A stretch of DNA of 64,000 nt from Akebia trifoliata (lineage: Eukaryota; Streptophyta; Magnoliopsida; Ranunculales; Lardizabalaceae), in assembly GCA_017979445.1 (NCBI GenBank), contig CM030719.1, positions 27,919,317-27,983,316 of the forward strand, in the 5' to 3' direction. The notes under the pieces are model-generated. The model did no database searches, had not been told where the DNA came from, and was given only the letters and a program-made list of their open reading frames with translations. Of the stretch, positions 9,063-22,600 are shown piece after piece (the stretch's first letter is position 1; every line of letters starts with the position of its first letter). A program made the position numbers and the translations under genes.

Positions 9063-11864
9063 TGTCAATGGATAGTCTAAAATTCGAATCTGATTCAAAT
9101 TCGAATTCGAAAAATCGGATATTATCCAAAATTTTTGGATATCGGATTTGAATTCAGATAATTTTATATATTCAAATCTTTTTCAGATACGGATTCAAAT
9201 ACTAACATTTCGAATTTGATAATATCCAATTCAAAATAATATATAATATATATTATTTTATTTGATTAATTTTTTATATAAATAATATAACATATAATAA
9301 GTTTTTTCTAATAATGAAAAATCGGTTGGATAAGGAAAAATTATGTATTTTTTTATATACAAATTATTCGAATTCTAATAAGATATTATCCGATATCCAA
9401 TAAGGTAATCGGATTCGAATTTAAATTCGAATATCAGATAAAAATTTTGGATTTGGATTTGAATACTGCTATATCTAAACTGATATAAGTAAGCCCTGAA
9501 ATGAATTTTGTCCTAATGTTAATGTGATTGGTTGAAAGAATTTTTTGAGTAGGCTATGATTTGCACTAAGAGATGAAGTATTATGGGTTTTGGACTTTTG
9601 GTCATGTAGTGGGTGACTAGTATTTAAGCAAGTTAATATATATATATATATATATATATATGTGCGAGCAAATTTACAGATGGCCCCATAGAAATTATAC
9701 ACACCTCATAAACCCCATAACTTTAAGAATCGTGATAATCTGACTTACCAACGTGGCGTATTCAATGGACACCCCTGACGTGACATGTTCAAAATCATAG
9801 ATCTACACGCCTTGCGATACACAACTGCACTTCCCCATAAAAAGGTATCCTGAGGGAATGGTGTATCCCAATACGTATAAATTTACGATTTTCGAACATG
9901 TCACATCAGGGGTGTTGATTGAGTATGCCACGTGGGTAAGTCAGATTATCACGAAATGAATCAGGGTCAAGTAAGGTGTAGCCGTTCTTATTCTATAGGA
10001 ACGTCATTTACGTGACACATTTTGATTGGAATTCTAAACACATTTGATTCCTAACCAAGCTGTTTCCTACATGGCATGTAGTTTGATGTATAAAAAGGTG
10101 CCCCGTGTGAGTGATAGTCCCTCATAGCCTGAGTATCATGATCTTGGACTTTACATAAATTTGGGGCAAGCCTCACCTTACGAGCCAATTTTGCGAGGAT
10201 GAGTTAGGCCCATGGGCATTTACATGGTATCAGAATGAATAACCACACGCATGTAGGAGACACGTTACACGTGAGGGGGAGTGTGAGCAATAGGGAAACC
10301 ATATTGAAATGTGACTCATCTTTATTAATTACTTCCCCCGCTTCCTACAAATGCTAGAAACAAAAAATCGACTAAGGATTTTTGAAGATTACACTTTACA
10401 AAAAGGATACTTTTGTACTTTTGACAATTAAGCAACATGGTCGTAAGTTACAATTTTCTTGGTTTTTTACTAAAATGATTATGATTATCTTAAATTTAAA
10501 TATAAAAGTAGAGGCATTTTAAGGCCACTCAAATTTTGAAACCACTTCTACTCGACCATCTCTCATTATAATAGTACATATAATTACCAAAAAATTCGCT
10601 CCTAGCTATGCTAGCATTTCCTCTGCAACTCATTTTTCGTTTCTCCAGGAAGAAAATTTTATTAGTGGAACAAGAACTCGATTCTCTATAACTTAGAAAC
10701 TTATTTCCCAAATGAATGAAAACATGCAAGGAACTTTCTCTACGATTTTTACGTAGACTAGCTAGTTGGTTAAGCAGGTCAATTTCACACAAAAAATTAA
10801 TCTCTCATATCCACTACAACTAAGTGATCTTTGATCTAGGTGGGAAAATGATTTTCTCAGAACATGCGATTTGCAAGTGTTTGATTGTACATTTTCACTA
10901 AAAAATCATTCTCCTAGCAAAGTGATTTTCTTCACTAGTAGGAGTTTTTTTTTTTTGTTCCATCGATCCAGATTGTTTGTTGTACTTGGATTTCACACTA
11001 CAAATGGTATCTTTTGGGCTCCTAATTTGACTCAAGATAATAAGTATTGTATTTTATGTGTAATTGTAAATGTAGCATCACAATTCCCTCCCAAAATCCA
11101 TCTCAAAATCACATTCGAGACCGAGTGTTCAAGCAATTCGGGCATCTGGGGGGCCAGGAATGCAGGCTTTCTTTCTTGAATCCGGTGAAAGATCGTGTGG
11201 GACTGGATTTTTCCTCCCTCGGAGAGCTGGTGTCAACTTCCAACCAAGCAATAAACCTGGTAAAAACTGTAATCCCTTCGAGTCTAACTTAATTCAATCT
11301 TATAGGATAATTCCAATATTAGCTTAAATAGGTATATTTGGAAAGAATAATGCTGAAGTGACTTCAAGATTGTACCTCACATCGCACATCTTGACGTGAA
11401 AGTGTATGGGAATCATAGATGCTTTTCATCGAGATCAATCTTGAGGTCACTCTAGCACGACTCATTTAAAAAACACTTGAGAGTGAAAATAACACCTATT
11501 AATTAATCAATGATGCAATTGAAACATTAAGAATAACTTTTATACTTGGTTTGTAGCTTATTCTCCGGTGCTGATCCCTAGGCGTGTAATTGAAGCCTTG
11601 AACCTTGACGTGCATGCGTTAGGCTCTCACCTCACTCCTCGACGAGGTTGGATATCAAAGCTATCTTGTTTTCGTTAAATTAAGTAATGAGCTCAACTTG
11701 ATCTGAACTAAAGTTTATTGTCTCAATCATATTTATTTGCAGATCTAAACAATGATCAAAGATATAGGGGTCGAGATTCGAGTTGCAACGAAGATGGTGG
11801 TGATGTCATCGAGAGCATTACAACTTCCCCAGATATATTTCTTCCAAAAGAATGGAGTTATTAA
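8684..11864 (+). CDS. Conserved plant protein of unknown function, 187 aa
   Basis: The gene was built from five exons: 8684-8770, 8897-8977, 11076-11259, 11557-11646 and 11743-11864. All introns are GT-AG and the phases match at each junction (0, 0, 1, 1), giving 564 coding bases. The start is the first ATG after the CT tract and gives a leading exon MELMEENGEVGFEEGRLP. Features seen: a His/Gln-rich patch (PQHHHQLQLN, residues ~33-42); a central Gly-rich motif GGPGMQAFFLES followed by CGTGFFLPRRAG (residues ~81-106); SPVLIPRRVIEALNLDVH (residues ~120-137); and a C-terminus FLPKEWSY. From memory, plant proteins with the pattern GMxAxFL...GTGxFLPRR...LPxxVxxALNLN and ending LPxEWxY form a conserved, uncharacterised plant family. 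No enzymatic motif, signal peptide or membrane segment is seen. Intron 2 (about 2.1 kb) contains microsatellites, a hairpin element and a miniature LTR element. Confidence 0.75.
9006..9059. repeat. (GT)n-(GA)n compound microsatellite
   Basis: About 12 GT units are followed by about 15 GA units, directly downstream of the exon 2 splice donor (8978) of the 187-residue protein gene. The 400 bases that follow (to about 9475) are an AT-rich repeat with AATTCGAATATC-like words, probably a decayed MITE. Confidence 0.85.
9636..9662. repeat. (TA)n microsatellite
   Basis: About 13 uninterrupted TA units, inside intron 2 of the 187-residue protein gene. Confidence 0.85.
9731..9957. repeat. Fold-back element, GTGATAATCTGACT family (best-preserved hairpin)
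   Basis: The left end ATCGTGATAATCTGACTTAC pairs with GTAAGTCAGATTATCACG at the right end, and pairing continues inward almost to the centre near 9843: CACCCCTGACGTGACATGTT pairs with AACATGTCACATCAGGGGTG. The whole 225 bp could form one long imperfect stem. No open reading frame. It sits in intron 2 of the 187-residue protein gene. No clear target duplication is seen at this copy. Confidence 0.8.
10106..10300 (+). mobile_element. TRIM-like miniature LTR retrotransposon remnant
   Basis: The segment 10106-10224 starts TGTGAGTGATAGTCCC and ends CATTTACA, like an LTR. It is followed directly by TGGTATCAGAATG (10225), resembling the primer-binding site for initiator tRNA-Met. A purine tract GAGGGGGAG precedes a second TGTGAGCAATAG at 10282, the probable truncated 3' LTR. 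Read on the opposite strand, the LTR matches the two LTRs of the element at 44055-44350 (shared words CCTAACTCATCCT and GGGACTAT). It has no coding capacity. Confidence 0.6.
11343..11468. repeat. Fold-back element, AATGCTGAAGTGAC family
   Basis: GAATAATGCTGAAGTGACTTC on the left pairs with GAGGTCACTCTAGCACGACTC on the right, with an imperfect stem between. Flanks ATTTGGAAA and ATTTAAAAA agree at 7 of 9 positions, compatible with a Mutator-type 9-bp duplication. The same family occurs at 55916-56094. It lies in intron 3 of the 187-residue protein gene. Confidence 0.55.
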
Positions 11865-13641
11865 GCTCAAAAGAGCAAGAAACAGCTACTCTTGAAGTGA
11901 TCTAAAATGATATAACAAATGTGTTGTACTTGAAAATTAAATAAAACAATATTGCTACAAAGAATAATGGCACGATTTGTTTTTCTATTATTTTGTATAT
12001 TAAATCAATGAGAAGAAAATAAATAATTTTATTTATTTATTTATTTTTTGACGTTTGAGATCTGCGAACAGTTTAAAGAAGAAATTAAGCACGTATGAAC
12101 GAATTCAAAATGATTGATAAAAAAGGGAATTCAAAACATTAAGAACTAAGTTTTTCAAACTTTGATGGGATGAGACAATTTAGCGTTTTATTTATTTTGC
12201 TTAACTTGAATGCCATCTAGAAATTCTTTTTATGTACACGTAAGGCTAGAAAACTTACAAAAATGATGAATAAACTTCCTAATTAAAGTTAATTATGTAA
12301 AAAAATAAAATAACAAAGATAACACAATTGCACAAAGCACAAGAATTTACGTAATTCAGCAATATGACTATGTCCACAATGGGAGCGCTATTCCATGCAC
12401 CCCCGCAACTCTGCATAGCACAACATAATAGAAGACATTTACACGACAAACTATACATATGAAGGCTTTAATCATTAATGATTTGTAAAAAAAAAATTGA
12501 TTATATTTTTAACGTCTTAGTTTCCCAAAATTATAAATGAGCATTTTGGACCCCATCTATTGGAAATAATGCTTTTTATACCTCTCTCTTGCAATAAGGC
12601 ATAAATACCCTTATGGATTTATCCCATAAATTATGTTATGTGTGTTGGGGGAGGGTTACAAGTTTCTCGAGGATTTGTTGGGTATTCTAAGAGGCATGGA
12701 TATTTTGATTAAAAATAATGATTTCTAACTTAGAAAATTGTAACCTAGCCATCACGCGAACCCTTGTGCTCTGTTTAGAGTTTCACTTTCATATGAGGCT
12801 TTACACCACTTGTGAAACCCTGATTCCTGGGTTCTCAATGTCATTTCATGCCAAACCTGAACTTTAAAAGAGCACAACTTTTAATCTTATGACCACGTGC
12901 AACGTTCGCACATCACATAATTGAATGTAAGTGAGGGTGAGCCCTGTGGGTGGCCCTAAGGAATTAATGTTCATACTAGGTATTGAACGCACGACCTAGG
13001 GGCATTAATCGTCAATCGGTCCAAAATTGCCATTGAGCCAACCTCCCGGGATTGATCTAAGCAATCATTTGACCATTATTATGAATATATCTTTGTGAAT
13101 TACCCCTAAAACATATATAATAAGTGTCAAATGCCATTCAAATCCTAAATGTTGCAATATAGGATGTACGTTATAGTGGTGATTGCCATGATACAATAGT
13201 GTTAACTACTATAATGTACTGATCTCTACAAATGGATCTTTCTATGGATTTATCACACACAATCAACTTGATTGGCTACTTCAAATTATTAATTTTTTTA
13301 ATGGTTAATTCCTTATTATTGATTTAATCTTTTTTAATACCCCAAACTAGCATCTCCATCACTAATCAAACAAGTAATCCTCCTTCATGGGACCAATCAA
13401 TAATAACTACATCAAACTTTTTATATTAATTAAAACAGCGAATTAGTGCCTTTGATATCGTGTCAGTCTCTCCACTCTTCCTATAATTTTATTATACAAG
13501 TAGTTCACATCAAACTCATTTTCCTTTGTTCTCCGACCGCCAAACATTTGCAATTGCTCTTCGTTTAAAACCCTTTCATTAGCAACATTTCGCTTCTACA
13601 GAGTTCCATCTCTTACTTCGTTTCTCTCTGCAACTTTCGCC
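11865..13641. other. Intergenic between the 187-aa gene and SCY2
   Basis: No gene is visible. The first ~120 bases are the probable 3' UTR of the upstream gene. The last ~150 bases, pyrimidine-rich and running into the SCY2 start codon, are the probable SCY2 promoter and 5' UTR (CTCTTCCTATAATTTTATTA near 13475 may include a TATA-like element). The middle is AT-rich with no recognisable element. Confidence 0.45.
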
Positions 13642-16600
13642 ATGGAAGCGACCTCTTTAAGCTCTCATACTCTCCATCTCGGTCTCCTCTCAAGAAATTC
13701 TCTCAGAAATCAAGGTGAGTTTTTTAAATTAAAAAAAAAAATAATTTTGTTTTTCTTCTCTTCTGCAACTCTCATCCATTAAACAAAACATACTTTACTT
13801 TTTTGTTAGTTATTTTATTTCAGTCTTTGGTAGTTTCCGATCCTAACTCTTCACTCTAACCCTAATTTTATATCTATGTTCCCTTATTCTGATTCGTTTG
13901 AACTGTTCTCTTCGAATTTTAGCTTAATCTTGCTCTCTGTGTTGGCGAATTTGATTTTTATTTAAAAAATTTGTGGTCTGTTTGGATTACCGTTTTCTCC
14001 CCTAAAAGATGGTTTCTGCTCAAAAGAGCTCTTCAATGACGGCCCAAACATTTCCTGATTCTATGTATAGTCTTGATGGTAGTTGAAGAAGAGAAGAAAA
14101 ACAAAATGTGATTCTTATTCATTCTAAGATATTTTTCTTGAATCAAGACCCTAACAGTACCCAATTCTGTATGTAGTCCCGACTCCTGATGGTAGTTGAA
14201 GAAGAGAAGCAAAAAAATACGATTTTTTTTTTTCCTTCTAAGATTTTTTTTAGAGCTTCTATTGGCACCCCAACTTTCACTTATTACACCCCAATTTATC
14301 ACAGCCTACTAAAATTTAAAACCCCATTCCAACATTACAAAAGTTTGGTTCAAGTTATTATCTCAACATTGCAAAGCATTATAAGGCATTTAGACAACTT
14401 CACATTTGTTTATAATTAGGATTAGGCTCATATAGATTCGTAAATCTAACAAATAGAAATCTAAACAAAGGGAGGGAGGAAGGGAGTTGTATTGGCACCC
14501 CAACTTTTACTTGTTCTCAGCCATTGAATTATTTTTATTTTATATTTTAATTGGGATGTAATAAGTAAAAGTTGGGGTGCCAATAACAGCTCTCGATATT
14601 TTTCTTAAAACAGGACCTAACAGTACCTAATTCTGTATGTAGTCCTGGTGGTAGTTGAAGAAGAGAAGTAAAAAAAAAAGATTTTCCTCCAAAGATATTT
14701 TTCTTAAAAGATGGCTTGAACCTTTATATAATTTTTTTTATTTGTTTGTTTTGGGGGTTGGGGGAGTTGGATTTTTGTTTTTGTTTTTTTGGTATCAGGA
14801 TGATTTCGTGTTCTAGTTCATTTTTGCATACAGATACTTTGTAGGTCATTTAAGTGAACAAAGATAGTTAATAGTTTACAAATGCTGAAACTGTCCTTAA
14901 CATGATGGAATGTGATGCCGTTGATTGCCTATATAGGTATGCTGTGGTCTAAAATCTAAATAATCATGAAATTATCATCACCATCATAATTGAAGTCTTC
15001 TCCCAAATGTATGGCTCCACTAAAGATATCATTTTCCTCCATTCAATTCTATCCATGTTCTTCTGGGTCTTCTCCTCACTCTTTTAGACCCTTCAAATTG
15101 TATATTTCTTCTAATTGAGGCTATAATTGGCCTTTGTTGGACATTCCCAAACCCTCCCAATCGGCTTTCTCTTTGTTTATCACCTATTGGACTCCTAAAT
15201 TTTCCCATGTACCAGAGATTGTAACTATCAATTTCTTTAGCATTGATTTATTTCTGTTTTGTCTCATAGAAACTAACCATGTGAATTTTCCTTCTTTTCA
15301 TTGTATCCACTAACTTGAAGATTTTAGATATCAATGTCCACATGTTCCAAGTGGTGAGACGAATCTTAGATTCCTGTATTATAAAGTATACCTGGAAAAT
15401 ATGGAGTAAACTCCGTGGGCTTGTTTTATGGTTTTGTTGTGGTCCATGTGTTTGACACTTCATATCAACGCCAGCACCAACATATTTTTCAGTATCTAAG
15501 ATTCATAGTGGACAAGCTGGCTAAATGTATTATGCCAATTCTAGGAACTTTTGTAGTATTTCGATTATATTTGTCATATATTGAGTGGGTTTATCCGTTT
15601 TGTATGATTGTCCTAATCTAGATAAGGATTGTTCCATTTCAAGTGAATTCTACCATTGGGTTGCCTTTCTGAAATATTATTTATCTATATTGATGGACTT
15701 AGCCATTAGTTTTTTTTTTTTTTGTTGTTGTTGAATCTTGGTGATTCTACTTCTACTATTTCAATGTTTTTGGATGAGCACATGATTATGTAGTTTAAGA
15801 TATCGACCGAGCAGCTGATCATTACTGTGTTCTTGGACATTATCCTACATGGGAAGTCCTATACTATCATATAATTTCTGTTGCATGTTTTCAAGTTGCA
15901 CTCAAAACTTTTGAAACACTGGATGAGAACTTTGGTTTGATCAATAACCCTATCTCTGATGTACAGGTGTGGTGGTTGGACATAATCTCCAATGGTATCG
16001 CCCATTGTATTCTGGAACCCATTTATCAGTAGTCAACAATGCATCATGCTCTCTTAGAAGGCATTCCATGTCCTTCAACAGACACTTCTCGTCAAACCTA
16101 AATAAGAGATTTTCAATTTATTGCTCAGATCAGCTTCAAAGTGAATATCTGAATGTTGAGGCTGAATCTGCACAATCGTTGCTCCCTGAATATATTCCAC
16201 CAGGACCTGATAGTGGAACAGAATTGCTCGGTTCACTTGATCTCAGAAATTTGAAGAAATTGGAAACTAGTCCTAAAATGTTCAGAAATAGATTCTTGAA
16301 TTTTGTTCGTCTGGGTTCGGTTATCAATGGTGCTGCCGAATCTTTCTTTAAAAGTGAAATACGACGCAGGTTATTTGTGACAGCTGTATTAGTTTTAATT
16401 AGTCGTGTTGGCTATTTCATTCCTTTACCTGGATTTGATAGACGGTTGATACCTGGGGACTACCTTAGCTTTGTCTCTGGATCAATCGGTATGTTCTTGT
16501 TTATATCTTTTACCTATAGAGTTTAGTTAAATCCAATTTTACATTTCCTCAAATAAAGTGTTTGCATTTCATTCTAATCAAAGGATAATTTACATGTATT

Positions 16601-19600
16601 CTCAGTTTCCTTTGGTAGAAGCATTCATTGGACTCTTAAATGCTTTTGTTCCATTCTAACTGGAATGAAAAATATGGTAGAATTTGCAAATACTCTAAAG
16701 GAAGCTCATTGCAAGGCTAATTTGTTGGAGAAACATTATGTTATCATCAAGTAGAATTATGCACGATAGGTTAAAAGTCTTTTACATTCAATATGCTTCC
16801 ATTTCATTTTTCATCACATCTTCCACATCCCATATTTTCCTATGATAGTGATAGTTTTAGTATGGCTTGAAGTAAGGGCGAGTAAAGAAGACAAAGGCAA
16901 AGAACACCACATCATCTCTTGTACCTCCTTTGACAGTTTGCTATGACACTTTAACATCTTGAAATTTATATGGATATCCTATTCTTTCTTTTCCCTTACA
17001 CACAGTTAGCTTTTTTTTGCCAATAAGTTTGGACCCTTTGTGCTATCTAATAGGATGGATCCTTGTTTTGATTTTGGGACTAACTGAAAAAAAAAATCAT
17101 TGTATGTTTGTTCAAAATTTTATGTGTATTCTCAGTGACCTTTGGTTTACCTTGAACCTATCATGCAGTAAACGATTGATATAAATGGAGATACTATAGC
17201 TTTACTGATGTAGGACATCTACACGAGGCAGATTAGAATTTTCAGACCGATTGGCTCATTCAAACCTGGCCAACTCAGATTTGACCAGCCAGATCGAGTT
17301 GACCTGGTTGGATCATAATTATACCAACTAGGTTTCAGTCTTTTAACCTATTTTAATGTATCTTAGAAGAGTTTGGTTAATATTAGGACTTTCTATTCTA
17401 GACCCCTGGGATATGACACCTTGCTCCTTGAATCTCATGGGATTTCATACCTCCCCTCTCCCGAGAAAGTTATTTAAGGGAAATTCCTACGCCCCTCGGT
17501 CTGAATCCCCGCTTCCTTAGAGAAGAAGGTAATGGATTTAGGAAGTTTTTGTTCTATCTAGGTTCTAATTTGTTTTAAGTTTTTATAAATTTGTTTTTAG
17601 AGTTTAGGCTATAATTAGAAGTGCAAATTGAATTTCAATAGGTTAAAAAGTTGTTATTATGTTATTGATAGGTTAAGAAATTTACTTTTTAGTATTTTAA
17701 AAGGCTTGTAAGTTGTTATGATGAAGTTATCTAATATAAGAAGCTTTAAAAACGAAAATCAATCAATTTAATTTCAATTCTCTTTTACAAATTTTATAGC
17801 TCTTTGCTTTTATCTTTTTCAAGCTATTGCTTGTTTATCAATTGAATTTATTGATTCAAATTGATTTTGTGTTCCATTAAACATAATCTCTTAATTTCTC
17901 TCGAATCTATTGATTCACTCGCTTCTGCTACTTCATTTACTTTGGAGAAACATGGAAATTGCACATCTGGCACATGAAAAATTGGATGATAGTTAATTGG
18001 AATGGTAACAAAACCACCAAGAAAAATTCGAACATATGTTGACATGACGAACCCTTTAAGGGGCTTTATGAGGAGAAGGAGGATTGAGAATGAGGAATCT
18101 CAAGCCCAAAGGTGGAAAGCATAGACAATCCAATGCTTACCTTATTCATATTGTCTCAAAAAAGAAATGCCTAAAGAATACACATGACCTCGATGTGCGA
18201 AGGTGCAGCCATTCAGGTACTTACAATGAAGGCCTCATCAAGTTGCATTGGTATCATCATATATGCATTTTCTCAATATTGAGGTCGGGAACATGAATCC
18301 TCTCTCTCAATTCAAATCCATCTTAAGCCATATCATCAGTCAAGGAATGTATCTTCATATCTTGTCCTACTACCTCCATGGACGTTATTTTCGACTTTCC
18401 TTCCTAGCTTTTAGAGCCTTCAACTTTCATCGAAGCCCTCATTCGTACTGATGATATTATTGGTATTTGTACATACAAAAACCATCTTAAATGAATTTAT
18501 ACACTAATTGTATGGGTTACATCTTTACCAATGTCCCCACAAAATATCAATTGGTGACTACTAGGTATAATAAGTGATTAATCACGTGATTGGTAGTGGG
18601 GTTCTTTTGCTTCATAATTTGGTAAAGTTCCTGCTTGGAGAAATTTGGTAAATATCTTGTTTGCATCACATCCGTAGTTAATCAAATGATTTATGGCAGA
18701 TGAACTTGGTGATTTTACGTCGGAGCTTAAGTTGTCTTTTTTCCAGCTTGGAATCAGTCCTCAGATAGCAGCGTCAATTCTTATGCAGGTTTACCACATT
18801 TCCACTTCCATGTTTTGCATTAATGTTTGTTAATACTTTTGGTGGTGTTCTTCATTTTACTTTCTACGTGATTGTCATAGGTTTTCTTTGACGTTTTCAG
18901 CATATTTAGATCATGTTTTCATTTGATTCAGATGGCACTCTGCACATGCCACATACTTTTTTATTTTAAAGAAACTTTTTTCTTTTCCATAGATGGAATT
19001 GGCATGAACGAACAGGCCCATCCGTATTTTTGTTTTAATTAAGCCAAGTATCCCACTATGTATCATAATGAGAGTAGAACTTAGGGTTTTTCATGGTCAG
19101 GCATATCAGCCAGAAGCTGAGGGAATGTTTAGTAGGATCATGCAATTACTTTCTTTGAGTTGTTAATAGGGCTTAAAACGGGCCAAGTCGGATGTGGGTA
19201 TATCTATATCTGGATCCGATTCGGATCCTACTAGTTAAAACCATATTCAAACCATTTTACTTTCACTAAACCCATATCCGAACCCAATCAAATTAATTGG
19301 TTTGAGTCAGTCGGGTCAGATAATTTTGAACCATTCGAGGTTATTTCGAGGAAGTTATTAAAGGTGTGGCCAAAAGATGACTTGAACTCAAGACCTTTTC
19401 CATTTTGGAGGGAGGCCTTGGCCACTGTGTTCATCACTTGTTGGTTGAAGAAAGATACCTTGAAAATTATAAAAATATAACTTACAAATTAATATATCAT
19501 TCGAACCTAGGCGGATATAGGGATGGTTCTGTATACGACTCGGATTCAACTTGGGTCAAGGGACATAAACCCATATCCGACCCATTTTTAATTCGGATAT

Positions 19601-22600
19601 ACTTGAAGGAACCAAACCCGCGAAATTTAGATCACTCAAATTTCAGATAAAATTCGACCCATTTTAAGCCCTAGTTGCTATATTCTAACCTTTTTAACTC
19701 ATTTAGGTATTTTTGGAGAACTTTACGCAGGACATGGGAACATTTGGATATTTGTGTGCAATGTGTGCATATTGCACCGCCATATATTCTTAAAGAAATC
19801 TTTAGGTGTCTTGCTCCTTCAATGTTTATTAAACGTTTTAACTAATAGAAGGCTAAGGCATTCAAGACAAATGTTTTAAAATAACAGCCTTTGTTCCTTA
19901 GTTCAAGAGTAGGATTTTATTGGGCAATGTAATTGTAAAAAAAATCTTATAAAGAAGTAGCAATCCTACCACTCATTATGATGCTATCCTTGAGAAAAAA
20001 TGTTGGTTGCAAAAAATCTTAGGGCGTGTTTGATTGGAAAGAAAATATTAGTTGGCAAATGATTTTCAAGGCAAATCCTTTTCTATTGTTTGAGCATAAC
20101 ATGAAAATTTTCGTGGAAAATTATTTTTGTTGTTTGAATTGCATAAAATAACAAACAAAAAAAAAAAACATTATTTTAATTCGACTTTGTGATAATTATA
20201 TAAAAAATAATGATAAAATCAGTTTTTGGGGAAAGATTTGAATTATTACTCCCCAATTTCTTAAATTATTAGAGAACTTGTATTGACACCCCAATTTTTT
20301 TTAGAGAGCTACTATTGGCACCTTACGTTTTAATTTTCCACCCCAATTTCTTAAATTATTTATAACACCCCAATTAAAGATTAAAACACATTCTTCAAAC
20401 ATTACAAAGGTTTGGCTCAAATTATAATCTCAACATTATAACACATGTTCAAACAATTTTAGTAGTTATTTACAGTTATGATAGGCTCATATAAAATCCT
20501 AAACCAAAAAAATAGATCAAATCTAGCAAATAATGAGATAGTTTCTTTTGGCGTCCCAACTTTTACTTATATTTTCTTTTTTTATTTGGGGTGTAATCAA
20601 TAAAATTTGGGGTGCCAATAACAGCTTTCTAACTTTATTTATAAAAAAAAATTGATATAATTTAAAATAAATTATTCAATCAGAAATTTACAAAAAAATG
20701 GATTGATTTAGATAATTTTAATTTTTTAAATAAAAATAATTAATTTTTAACAATTTAAATATTTATTTTATAAATAAAATTATGATTTTGATTGATTTCA
20801 TTTTGTGTGTCTTTGCTTTTTGATTTTGTTTAATTTTATTTATAAAACAAATATTGATTTTGTTTGATTTGCCGTGTGCTAGCAAATTGTTTTCCATGGG
20901 GAGGGGGGTAAGAAAATGATTTGCCGTTAGTGAGGAAAATTGGGGGGGGGGGGGGGGGGGGGGGGGCAAATCGTTTCCTGCACAAATTTAGAGTTTTTGA
21001 CGCATCAAACACTGAAAAATTGCCATTTTCCACGGAACTTCAATTTCCCCCTAATTTTCCGTGCAATCAAACATACTCTTAGTGTAAAATGCGTTGTTTA
21101 TTTCGTCCATGTCATTTGGCTTTGACATGATAGAACTTACTACCATCGTTTAAGCAATTTATTGAACAAATAATTTTAAACTAAGGTTCGCCAATCATTT
21201 TGCTGAGTTCCTGCAGAATGGCTTAATAGGTTTACTTTGAGAATGTGCCTTGTGTTTTCTATTTTCTTTCTTTTTCACTTTAATCTGTTAATGACAGATA
21301 TGCTACAACTTGTGTCTCCCATCAACAGGTACTTTGCCATCTTGTTCCTTCCCTGGTGAAGCTGCGGAAAGAAGGCTTAGATGGACATGAGAAGATTAAG
21401 AGTTATATGTGTGTCTAGTTTTCATCTCCAGCAGTGAGACGAGTCCTTGCTATACAATTGTACTTTATTATGTCTTTGCTCTGTCATAGTTGCATGATGC
21501 AAACTTTTTGGATTCATTCATCCATTTCAGATGGTGGATCTCTGTTGGGTTTGCAATATTGGAGGCAGTAATCCTTTCTTGTTATTCACTTCCATATTCA
21601 ATCTATGCGGCTAGTCACAGGTAATAAAGTATTAATTGTCTCAAATTCAGTGACATATTTTCTATCTGAAAGATTCTTCCATGCTTTGATGCATTTAAAA
21701 AAAAAAATAGACTTCTTGTATGACTAACCATTTATCAGTGCTCGACAAGAATCTGCAACATAGAAGATGACGTGATAATGTTATTTGCAGAGTCAAGCAT
21801 GTGATGTTGACAACTTTTTTATTAGTTTGTGGTGCGATCACTATGACATGGATCTGTGATCAAATATCGGAATCGGGATTTGGTACTCCTCTCAACATAT
21901 TAGCATATTTCTTTACCCATGAGGCTTTTTTTGATAGGGTATTCTTCTCTTTTGCTTGCCATTCTTTATACAAGCCAAATTTTGCTGATGGGATCTTACT
22001 TTGTACGGTTTTGTTTTTTTTTCTTTGCGATTATCTGTTTTCTGGGCCAGAATAGTAATATTGCAAATTCTGGTGACTGATTAAGCCTATTGATCGGTAG
22101 ACGTGGTGAAGTTTATAATTAACATCTTGAAGCTCATGGAATGGAAGTAATTAGCAAGGACACATTTTCTAAGAATTACTCTAAAATAGAATAAGATATA
22201 CAAAAAAATATAATGTAGCAGAACTTTTTTTTTTTGGTTAGAATTCTGATTTTGGATTATTTGGTTGATGGAGCCAACTCGAGTTGCATTAAATAGAAAT
22301 TCTGCATGTGTAAAATGTTATAATGCACACTCAGATTCAATTATGCTAATAATGTGCACTTGGATTCAATCATAGAAAATGAACAATCGAAGCGCAAGAA
22401 CTCTGAATGATGGCCAATCACAGGAACTGGAAATCTAAACATGGATGTAGCAAGTTGGAAATTTCATTATCATTATATTATGCTATATTTTAAGGTGGGA
22501 AATCTCTGATTGGTTATGCTATTTCAGGTCAAGGTTCATCATTAATTATATGCGTGGGAATATTGACTGGTTACACTGATACGTTATACAAGATGTTGTC

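Larger units (their letters stand above)
20022..21078. mobile_element. PIF/Harbinger (Tourist-like) element in SCY2 intron 3
   Basis: Ends GGGCGTGTTTGATTG and, complemented, GAGTATGTTTGATTG form terminal inverted repeats. A perfect 3-bp TTA duplication flanks the element (20019-20021 and 21079-21081), which is diagnostic of this superfamily. The 1057-bp body contains a nested MITE (20305-20628) and a run of 25 G at 20942-20966. No transposase is visible. Confidence 0.7.

Noticed and set aside
10871..11179. 102-codon plus-strand frame
   Set aside because: It runs through intron 2 and into exon 3 of the 187-residue protein gene in the wrong frame; the true frame gives the conserved GMQAFFL and GTGFFLPRR motifs.
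20763..21125. Poly-Pro and poly-Gly frames on both strands
   Set aside because: They are created by the 25-G run inside a transposon.
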